Shown here: positions 7,701 through 12,863 of the stretch, piece after piece
Numbering within the stretch: the stretch's first letter is position 1
Layout of the letters: every line of letters begins with the position of its first letter
Source: RGIG7300 sp045649645
GTDB lineage: Bacteria; Bacillota; Clostridia; Oscillospirales; CAG-272
Assembly: GCA_045649645.1 (NCBI GenBank)
Contig: JAZRQH010000034.1
Coordinates: 1 to 12,863 of the forward strand
DNA: 12,863 nucleotides
Direction of reading: 5' to 3'
The notes under the pieces: generated by a model
Databases searched by the model: none
What the model was told of the DNA's origin: nothing
Seen by the model: only the letters and a program-made list of their open reading frames with translations
Program-made: the position numbers and the translations under genes

Positions 7701-8839
7701 CAGTCGTTACCTCCTTTATCAGGCTTGATAGAGGTGGTGGGATCACGCTGGATCTTGGTGGAAAGAACCTCGTCGATCTCGATCTTGGTGGGAACTCGGT
7801 GCCACTTAGCCTCGTCGTCACGGTCCTTTGAAGGATTGTGTACGCTATTGGCGATCTTGGCAATAAGGTTCTGAACGTTGTACTTTTCGCGGAAATTCTT
7901 AAGTCCGGGAGCGTTATTGTAAATAACGATGAGGATAAGAATTATAGCGTAGATGAAGTCCTGAAGCACCGCCAGATTACCCGTAAGGATGGTCTGGAGC
8001 TTGATGTCGAGGAAGGTGATAAGGGTTGCGGCAATGATAGAGCCGTTGATAGAACCCATACCGCCGAGCACTACCATAACCAGGATCTCGATAGAGTAGT
8101 TATAGCTGAAGTTCGTGCTCTGTACGTTGTTGTTACTAAAGCTGTAAAGCACGCCCGCAATACCTGCAAAGAAGGAGGATACGGTGAATACGATAAGCTT
8201 ATACTTAGTTACGTTGATACCTGTTGCCTTAGCCGCGATCTCGCTGTCACGGATAGAGGTGATGGCACGTCCGTGCTTAGAGCGCATCATATTCTGAATG
8301 ACTGCAAGACAGATAAGCACCATAACGAAGCCGACTATAAAGAGGTACTTCTTGTCAAAACGGGGAGTAGCAAGACCGAGAGAGCCGCCGAAGGATTCTC
8401 TGGAGGAGTTCATAAAGACAGAACGAACTATCTCACCGAAGGCAAGAGTAACGATAGCCAGATAGTCACCGCGGAGTCGCAGCGCAGGAAGACCGATGAT
8501 AACACCGAAAACCGCCGCGATAACACCGCCCACTGCCATACTGATAAGCAGTGTGGGGAAGGAGTTGCCAAGCACAGGCTCAAGAAGCACTGATACCTTA
8601 CCGCCAAGGTAAGCACCTACGCACATAAAGCCTGCGTGACCCAGAGAAAGCTCGCCGAGGAAGCCTACGACAACACTCAGGGATACCGCAAGAAGAACGG
8701 CGATAACTATCTTCTCAAGCTGGATAAGTGCCAGAGGGCTGGCAAAGGAGTCGGTCAGGGACATAACCGTAAAAAGAATGCCCAGGGCCGCAACTACGAT
8801 GTAGTTGATATAATGCTTAAGCTTAAAATTCTTCTTCAT
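7700..8839 (-). CDS. livM: Branched-chain amino acid ABC importer, permease LivM
   Basis: This 379-residue inner-membrane permease forms half of the import channel with LivH. Hydrophobic segments run from about residue 11 to 308. Family motifs are GELSLGHAGFMCVGAYLGG (62-80), LRLRGDYLAIVTLAFGEIVR (120-139) and the coupling-helix region HGRAITSIRDSEIAAKATGI (189-208). VVLGGMGSINGSI (257-269) is also typical. After the last membrane segment and NNAPGL (308-313) comes a charged, hydrophilic tail of about 65 residues ending KPDKGGND, which should be cytoplasmic and has no motif I recognise. A purine-rich GGGAGAAGG ribosome site precedes the ATG, which overlaps the livH stop by one base (TAATG). 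Confidence 0.93.
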   Translation of the reverse strand: MKKNFKLKHYINYIVVAALGILFTVMSLTDSFASPLALIQLEKIVIAVLLAVSLSVVVGFLGELSLGHAGFMCVGAYLGGKVSVLLEPVLGNSFPTLLISMAVGGVIAAVFGVIIGLPALRLRGDYLAIVTLAFGEIVRSVFMNSSRESFGGSLGLATPRFDKKYLFIVGFVMVLICLAVIQNMMRSKHGRAITSIRDSEIAAKATGINVTKYKLIVFTVSSFFAGIAGVLYSFSNNNVQSTNFSYNYSIEILVMVVLGGMGSINGSIIAATLITFLDIKLQTILTGNLAVLQDFIYAIILILIVIYNNAPGLKNFREKYNVQNLIAKIANSVHNPSKDRDDEAKWHRVPTKIEIDEVLSTKIQRDPTTSIKPDKGGND

Positions 8840-9711
8840 TATACCTTCTCCCTTCTCTTCTTACCAAGAATACCGGAGGGCTTGACCAACAGGATAATGA
8901 TAAGGATCAAAAATTCGATAGCGTCTGTATAGGGAGCTATAGCTGTGATCTTGTAGGACACAGCCTCTACGATACCGATAAGGATACCGCCCAGCATTGC
9001 ACCGGGGATAGAACCGATACCGCCGATAACCGCTGCGGTAAACGCCTTGATACCGGGCATAGCACCCATTGTATTAGATAAGCTGGGGGATTTCATTAAC
9101 ATAAAGAAGCCTGCGCAGGCTGCAAGTGCGGAGCCTATCGCGAAGGTAAGGGTGATGATAGCATTGGAGTTGATACCCATAAGCTGAGCTGCGCCCTTGT
9201 CCTCGGATACCGCTACCATTGCACGTCCCGTTCTGGTATACTTAACGAAAAGGGTAAGTATAAGCATAATAACAAAGGACGCAATAAGGGTAATGATAAC
9301 GTTCCACTGAATCTTGAGAGATCCCATCTCTACGTTACCGAGGTCAAGAAGTGTAACCATCTTTGGGGATGAACCGAATATCATCTGAGCCGTACTCTGC
9401 AGAAGGTAGCTGACGCCGATAGCAGTAATAAGCACGGCAAGGGGAGAGGCACCGCGAAGAGGCTTATAAGCCAGCTTTTCTACAGTGACACCCAGTATCA
9501 TACAGAACAGTATGGCTGCCGCAAGTCCAAGGATGGGGTAGCCTGTCTGTGCCATAACCACGTATATGGTATAACCGCCCACCATAATAACGTCGCCGTG
9601 GGCGAAGTTAAGCATTTTTGCGATACCGTATACCATGGTATAGCCGAGAGCTATCATAGCATAGGTTCCGCCGATGCTTAAACCGTTTATCAAAGTTTCT
9701 AAAATTTCCAT
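8839..9711 (-). CDS. livH: Branched-chain amino acid ABC importer, permease LivH
   Basis: This 290-residue integral membrane protein is the partner of LivM in the translocation channel. The N-terminal block NGLSIGGTYAMIALGYTMVYGI followed by LNFAHGD (9-40) is diagnostic of LivH. PLRGASPLAVLITAIGVS (84-101) and the coupling-loop region TGRAMVAVSEDKGAAQLMGI (161-180) follow, with AVIGGIGSIPGAMLGG at 227-242. It ends in a short basic tail (KKRREKV). Length is typical. The ATG has only a weak Shine-Dalgarno (GGGAAA), unlike its neighbours, and lies 84 nt behind livK, past a stem-loop. This suggests expression is deliberately lower than livK. Confidence 0.95.
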   Translation of the reverse strand: MEILETLINGLSIGGTYAMIALGYTMVYGIAKMLNFAHGDVIMVGGYTIYVVMAQTGYPILGLAAAILFCMILGVTVEKLAYKPLRGASPLAVLITAIGVSYLLQSTAQMIFGSSPKMVTLLDLGNVEMGSLKIQWNVIITLIASFVIMLILTLFVKYTRTGRAMVAVSEDKGAAQLMGINSNAIITLTFAIGSALAACAGFFMLMKSPSLSNTMGAMPGIKAFTAAVIGGIGSIPGAMLGGILIGIVEAVSYKITAIAPYTDAIEFLILIIILLVKPSGILGKKRREKV

Positions 9712-9725
9712 TTTGTTTCCCGTCT

Positions 9726-9773
9726 AAAAAATATGACAATTTGCCGGTGCAGTATTCCTGAGCCGGCAAATTG
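9726..9773 (-). promoter_or_regulatory. Stem-loop between livK and livH (attenuating terminator or mRNA-stabilising hairpin)
   Basis: A perfect 11-bp inverted repeat, CAATTTGCCGG at 9737-9747 and CCGGCAAATTG at 9763-9773, encloses a 15-nt loop. Within the loop CAG/CTG can add 3 bp (9750-9752 with 9758-9760) above a 2x2 internal loop. On the minus strand the stem is followed, after 5 nt, by six Ts (9726-9731). The offset T-run suggests a leaky terminator. The hairpin could also protect the 3' end of a separate livK mRNA. Either would yield more binding protein than permease. Confidence 0.75.
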
Positions 9774-9795
9774 ATATTTTTCAATTAATACTTGA

Positions 9796-10953
9796 TTAAG
9801 CGTTTGCCTCTTTGATTACGTACTGGATAGCGTCCTTAGCAACGTAACCGGATTCGTCCCAAGTGATGCTCTCACCGGTAACGCCGGAGAAGCTGAAGCC
9901 GCCCTGGAATACTTCCTTGAGTATATCGCAGAGATCGGAAGCGGATGTGGAAGCATCTACAGTCTTGCCGTCTGCAACAGCCTTTTCCATAGCTGCTACG
10001 AGTGCGTATACGCAGTCGTAAGCGGAAGCGCCGAACTGGTTGAGAGTATCAGCACCGTACTTTTCTGTGTACTTGGTGATGAAGTCAGCAGCTGCGCCCT
10101 CGGTAGCCTTGGAGTTGAAGTGAGAAAGCATTGTAACCTTCTGGGGAATGGTTGTGATGTCAAAGCCCTCTGCAGACTCGATACCGTCGAAGCCGTCGCA
10201 ACCGAAGTATACGGTGTTAGCAGCAACAACGTCCTTAGCCTGTGTCATGAAGAGAGAAGCGGGTGTGTAGTAGATGGGCATAAAGATGAACTCACAATCC
10301 TTGAGAGAGCTGATCTGTGTGGAGAAGTCAGTCTCGTTTGCGGAGGTGAATACTGCCTCTACGGTCTCGATGCTCTCGTCAAGGTTAGCCTTGAACTGCT
10401 CGTAGATACCGTTGGAGTAGGAGTCGTCGGACTTATAGAAGATACCGATCTTGGTAAGACCGAGGTTGTTTACTGTGTTAGCTGCAACACCGCCCTGGTT
10501 ACCGTCAGCGAAGCACATCTGGTATGCGTTGTCTGCTGCGGGAACGTCATCGTTGGAAGCGGAGGGTGTGATGAAGAATACGTTGTCTTCTTCAGAGAGC
10601 TTGCAGAATTCGAGACAGGGGTTGGATGTTACGCAACCGAGAGAAACCTGCATGCCTTCGCCAACCATGTTGTAGTAGTTTGTGGAAACCTTTGCGGGAT
10701 CGTGAGCGTCGTCGGTAGCGAGAATCTCTACCTTGATACCGTTCATACCGCCGTCAGCGTTGATCTCTTCTGCAGCCATCTCTGCTGCGTTCTTAACTGC
10801 AACACCGTAAACTGCTGCCGCACCGGTAAGGGGGCCGGAGAGACCGATCTTGATGGTATCGCCTGCTTTGTTTGTGTCCTTGCTGCCGCATGCTGCGAAG
10901 ATGGAAACTACCATCAGCATTGCGAGAACAAGAGCAATGATCTTCTTGGACAT
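9796..10953 (-). CDS. livK: Branched-chain amino acid ABC importer, substrate-binding lipoprotein LivK-like
   Basis: This 385-residue extracellular lipoprotein captures substrate and delivers it to LivHM. The signal peptide ends in the lipobox IFAAC with Cys22 as the lipidated residue, followed by a polar linker (GSKDTNKAGD). The mature part is a type I periplasmic-binding fold (Peripla_BP_6-like): IKIGLSGPLTGAAAVYG (34-50), then SLGCVTSNPCLEF and TPSASND (129-135), which align by pattern with the ligand-contact loops of LIV-binding proteins. IYYTPASLF (227-235) and the distal AYDCVYAL (311-318) follow. Specificity cannot be read from sequence; leucine/isoleucine/valine is likely, but other amino acids or amides are possible in this family. 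AGGAGGA (plus 10962-10968) lies 8 nt before the ATG. It is the first gene of the operon, behind a consensus promoter. Confidence 0.92.
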   Translation of the reverse strand: MSKKIIALVLAMLMVVSIFAACGSKDTNKAGDTIKIGLSGPLTGAAAVYGVAVKNAAEMAAEEINADGGMNGIKVEILATDDAHDPAKVSTNYYNMVGEGMQVSLGCVTSNPCLEFCKLSEEDNVFFITPSASNDDVPAADNAYQMCFADGNQGGVAANTVNNLGLTKIGIFYKSDDSYSNGIYEQFKANLDESIETVEAVFTSANETDFSTQISSLKDCEFIFMPIYYTPASLFMTQAKDVVAANTVYFGCDGFDGIESAEGFDITTIPQKVTMLSHFNSKATEGAAADFITKYTEKYGADTLNQFGASAYDCVYALVAAMEKAVADGKTVDASTSASDLCDILKEVFQGGFSFSGVTGESITWDESGYVAKDAIQYVIKEANA

Positions 10954-10961
10954 AATTGAAA

Positions 10962-10968
10962 TCCTCCT
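10962..10968 (-). promoter_or_regulatory. Ribosome binding site of livK
   Basis: AGGAGGA on the minus strand, 8 nt upstream of the ATG at 10951-10953, is close to a full anti-Shine-Dalgarno match. It fixes the start ahead of the lipoprotein signal peptide and contrasts with the weak site of livH. Confidence 0.85.
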
Positions 10969-11000
10969 GAAAATATGTTAATAAAAAATAAATATGCTGA

Positions 11001-11029
11001 ATTATAACACACAAAAAATAATTTGTCAA
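11001..11029 (-). promoter_or_regulatory. livK: Consensus sigma-A promoter of the liv operon
   Basis: On the minus strand, TTGACA (plus 11024-11029) and TATAAT (plus 11001-11006) are separated by exactly 17 nt: a perfect match to the consensus in both hexamers and spacing. The expected start near 10994 gives a leader of about 40 nt, too short for a T-box or riboswitch. The sequence upstream (11030-11070) is A/T-rich and could serve as an UP element. Confidence 0.88.
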
Positions 11030-11082
11030 TAAAAATTCACAAATTTATTAATATTTATTGAACATTTATATAATACATTGAG

Positions 11083-11111
11083 TTGAAATAACCTTTTTGT
11101 TATTATATACT
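11083..11111 (+). promoter_or_regulatory. Promoter of the dus gene
   Basis: TTGAAA (11083-11088) and TATACT (11106-11111) are 17 nt apart, each one base off consensus. The predicted start near 11118 lies about 20 nt ahead of the ATG at 11139. This supports the downstream ATG over the upstream in-frame TTG at 11097, which would sit inside the promoter spacer. Confidence 0.7.
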
Positions 11112-11129
11112 ATTGATAATATACAGTTT

Positions 11130-11133
11130 GGAG
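11130..11133 (+). promoter_or_regulatory. Ribosome binding site deciding the dus start
   Basis: GGAG lies 5 nt before the ATG at 11139-11141. The in-frame TTG at 11097 has no comparable site, and the 14 residues it would add are unlike the start of Dus proteins. Confidence 0.75.
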
Positions 11134-11138
11134 TAAAT

Positions 11139-12110
11139 ATGCATATAAAAAATATAGAATTCAAACACGGAATTTTCCTTGCCCCCATGGCGGGGGTGAC
11201 AGATTACTCTATGCGAGTGCTCTGCCACCGTATGGGAGCGGAAATGTCCGTCACCGAAATGCTCTCGGCAAAGGCTCTGCACTACGGAGATGAGAAAACC
11301 GAGGATCTGGCAAAGTTTGATGCGGCTACATCTCCCTGCTCTATACAGATATTCGGACACGAACCCGAAATTATGGCGGAGGCGGCGGCTATGCTGGAAA
11401 AGAGATTTGAGCCTCATATGATAGATATAAATATGGGATGCCCCGTAAAGAAGATAGTTTCTAACGGCGAGGGCTCTGCACTTATGAAGGATCCCGTACT
11501 TGCCGAGGAGATAGTAAGGGCTGTATCGTCTGCTATTAAAACTCCCCTGTCTGTCAAGATAAGAGCAGGCTGGGACGAAAAGAGCAAAAACGCCGTGGAC
11601 TTTGCCTGCCGTATGGAAAAGGCGGGAGCGGATATGATAACTGTGCACGGACGCACAAGATCACAGATGTACAATCCCGGAGTTGATCTTGATATAATAA
11701 AGGCAGTAAAAAACGCGCTCTCGGTTCCAGTGTTGGGTAACGGAGATATATTTACTGCCGAAGATGCTCTGCAGATGATAGAGTATACCGACTGCGACGG
11801 AATAATGGTGGCAAGGGGTGCTTACGGTAACCCTTGGATATTTGAGGAGATAGCCTGCGCTCTTGAGGGTAAGGAATATATTGCCCCTTCCACAGAGGAA
11901 CGTATCACAGTGGCAAAGGAGCATCTCGGAATGCTTATCGCGGATAAGGGTGAGTATACAGGCATACGCGAGGCAAGAAAGCACCTTGCCTGGTATCTTA
12001 AGGGTATGCGATGTGCAACAACCGCAAGAGTGGATATAAACCACGCAGAATCTGCAGATGAGGTCATAGCTATCCTTGACAGGATACTTGAGGAAAATAA
12101 CGAAATGTAA
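11139..12110 (+). CDS. dusB: tRNA-dihydrouridine synthase (DusB-like)
   Basis: This FMN-dependent, NAD(P)H-using enzyme reduces specific uridines of tRNA D-loops to dihydrouridine in the cytoplasm. From the ATG at 11139 it has 323 residues, a normal DusB length. Motifs in order: FLAPMAGVTD (13-22, start of the FMN TIM barrel), the segment MSVTEMLSAKAL (36-47), DINMGCPVKKI (96-106) with catalytic Cys101, SVKIRAGW, ITVHGRTR, and VPVLGNGDI followed by GIMVARGAYGNPWIFEEI (phosphate-binding part of the barrel). A C-terminal helical region follows (REARKHLAWYLKGM), as in DusB. It is divergent from the liv operon with its own promoter. No clear terminator follows. The DusB subtype rather than a general Dus call is by resemblance. 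Confidence 0.93.
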   Translation: MHIKNIEFKHGIFLAPMAGVTDYSMRVLCHRMGAEMSVTEMLSAKALHYGDEKTEDLAKFDAATSPCSIQIFGHEPEIMAEAAAMLEKRFEPHMIDINMGCPVKKIVSNGEGSALMKDPVLAEEIVRAVSSAIKTPLSVKIRAGWDEKSKNAVDFACRMEKAGADMITVHGRTRSQMYNPGVDLDIIKAVKNALSVPVLGNGDIFTAEDALQMIEYTDCDGIMVARGAYGNPWIFEEIACALEGKEYIAPSTEERITVAKEHLGMLIADKGEYTGIREARKHLAWYLKGMRCATTARVDINHAESADEVIAILDRILEENNEM

Positions 12111-12148
12111 ATTTACAGACAACGGGCAATAATATATTTGTATGATTA

Positions 12149-12177
12149 TTGACTTTGAGATACCCTTGTGCTAAAAT
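12149..12177 (+). promoter_or_regulatory. Promoter of the LarA-family gene
   Basis: TTGACT (12149-12154) and TAAAAT (12172-12177) are separated by exactly 17 nt. The predicted start near 12184 leaves a leader of roughly 28 nt. It lies in the 101-nt gap after the dus stop, so the gene can be transcribed separately, although read-through from dus is also possible because no terminator hairpin is evident in the gap. Confidence 0.72.
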
Positions 12178-12211
12178 ACTTGTGATTTATATTATATAAA
12201 AGGAAAGAATT

Positions 12212-12863
12212 ATGTTTTACGAAAGCAAAGAAGGTTTAAGCTACGCTGAGCTCAGAGAAGCTCTCAGTAAGTCTCTTGAAGGCAAGGACTTGAAGCACGT
12301 GCTTATTCTGCCCCCCGACTATACCCGTATGTATTCGGGCGCGGGCAAGATAACCGAGATCTATTACGATCTTTTAAAGGACCGCTGCGAGGTTGACATT
12401 ATGCCCGCTCTTGGTACCCACGAGCCTATGACCGAAGCAGAGTGCAAGGCATTCTTCGGCCCCGACGTTCCCTTTGAAAAGATACTCGTACACAACTGGA
12501 AGACCGACGTTATAAAGCTGGGCGAGGTTCCCGCAGAATTTGTATCCGAGGTTTCCGACGGACTCGTTACCGACAAAATCGACGTCGAGGTAAACAAGCT
12601 CCTGATGGACGAAAGCTATGATCTGATCATCTCTATGGGACAAGTCGTTCCCCACGAGGTCGTCGGAATGGCGAACTACTCCAAAAACATCTTCGTCGGC
12701 TGCGGCGGAAGCAGTATGATCAACTCCTCTCATATGCTCGGAGCATTCTACGGAATGGAGCGCATTATGGGTAAAGATTTTTCACCTGTAAGAAAGGTGT
12801 TTGACTATGCAGAGGAAAACTTCTTAGCAGACGTTCCTCTGATGTACGTTCTTACAGTTACCA
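12212..12863 (+). CDS. LarA-family (nickel-pincer lactate racemase superfamily) protein, 3' end outside window
   Basis: The ATG at 12212 follows AGGAAAG (12201-12207). 217 complete codons are visible with no stop; the family is usually about 420-430 residues, so roughly half is missing. It matches the LarA N-terminal domain (DUF2088): PPDYTRMYSGAG (34-45), PALGTHEPMTEAE (65-77), and VVPHEVVGMANYSKNIFVGCGG (from 145). From memory of Lactiplantibacillus plantarum LarA, the cofactor contacts are D72, R75, H108, H174, K184 and H200. Here D36/R39 and H148/K158/H174 keep the same mutual spacing (3, then 10 and 26), and H70 matches H108. This suggests it uses the nickel-pincer nucleotide cofactor. 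The substrate is open: lactate, another 2-hydroxy acid, or a sugar acid. The PPDYTRMYSGAG form differs from classical lactate racemases (DDxTRP). No larB, larC or larE is in view. Confidence 0.87.
   Translation, partial: MFYESKEGLSYAELREALSKSLEGKDLKHVLILPPDYTRMYSGAGKITEIYYDLLKDRCEVDIMPALGTHEPMTEAECKAFFGPDVPFEKILVHNWKTDVIKLGEVPAEFVSEVSDGLVTDKIDVEVNKLLMDESYDLIISMGQVVPHEVVGMANYSKNIFVGCGGSSMINSSHMLGAFYGMERIMGKDFSPVRKVFDYAEENFLADVPLMYVLTVT

Noticed and set aside
6465..10959. Open frames opposite or out of frame with the liv genes (for example 7059-7670, 7838-8593 and 10120-10959 plus; 6257-6586 and 9996-10229 minus)
   Set aside because: Each lies wholly or mostly over a liv gene with clear family motifs, and none has its own ribosome site or recognisable protein.
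10954..10975. CodY-like box just upstream of livK (TATTTTCAGGAGGATT)
   Set aside because: It matches only about 10 of 15 positions and the match is largely the Shine-Dalgarno sequence, so it is not credible as an operator.
10954..11000. T-box or riboswitch leader for the liv operon
   Set aside because: The predicted leader is only about 40 nt and AT-rich, too short to hold a known aptamer plus expression platform.
11097..11138. Upstream TTG start for the dus gene, adding 14 residues
   Set aside because: It falls in the promoter spacer, has no ribosome site, and the added residues do not resemble the Dus N-terminus. The ATG at 11139 has GGAG 5 nt upstream.
11103..12122. Minus-strand open frames over dus (11103-11648, 11414-11674, 11661-12122, 11822-12067)
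   Set aside because: These are shadows of the dus frame, which carries all the expected catalytic and FMN-binding motifs.
12111..12211. Terminator after dus
   Set aside because: I found no GC-rich inverted repeat followed by a T-run in this gap; only a promoter and ribosome site for the next gene are supported.
12364..12733. Minus-strand open frames over the LarA-family gene
   Set aside because: They are antisense to a frame with conserved LarA motifs and have no support of their own.

Overview
The window looks like chromosome from an anaerobic, gut-type Firmicute of the Clostridia (Oscillospiraceae/Ruminococcaceae-like). This is inferred from style, not from a marker gene. The genes have strong AGGAGG-type ribosome binding sites, the sigma-A promoters are close to consensus with 17-bp spacers, and the intergenic DNA is AT-rich. 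There is also a giant BspA-type leucine-rich-repeat surface protein and a LarA-family protein, both common in such organisms. I see no rRNA, tRNA, CRISPR array, transposase, integrase or phage gene. No gene-free stretch exceeds about 200 bases.

Layout. (1) Positions 1-6126, minus strand: the first 2042 codons of one open reading frame encoding a secreted BspA-like LRR protein. Its 3' end lies outside the window. It is built from nested repeats: LRRs of roughly 23 residues, a 192-residue super-repeat, and a 796-residue (2388-bp) module that includes a small beta-sandwich-like linker. (2) Positions 6127-6215: a compact region holding that gene's promoter and ribosome site, abutting the terminator of the next operon. 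(3) Positions 6216-10953, minus strand: a complete ABC importer of the branched-chain amino acid (LIV/HAAT) type, transcribed livK-livH-livM-livG-livF. A stem-loop sits between livK and livH, the remaining junctions are overlapping or nearly so, and a strong UUCG-loop terminator follows livF. (4) Positions 10954-11138: an AT-rich divergent promoter region. (5) Positions 11139-12110, plus strand: a DusB-like tRNA-dihydrouridine synthase. (6) Positions 12212-12863, plus strand: the N-terminal 217 codons of a LarA-family (nickel-pincer lactate racemase superfamily) protein cut by the window end, with its own promoter.

How the genes work together. The lipoprotein LivK captures substrate outside the membrane, LivH and LivM form the channel, and LivG and LivF hydrolyse ATP. 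The stem-loop after livK would fit the usual need for more binding protein than membrane subunits. The LRR protein, dus and the LarA homologue appear to be independent transcription units with no evident functional link to the importer.

No clearly undescribed multi-gene system is visible. The most informative observations are the in-register nested repeats of the LRR gene with patches of perfect DNA identity (a gene-conversion-like mosaic), the conserved cofactor-binding residues of the LarA homologue, and the regulatory structures of the liv operon.
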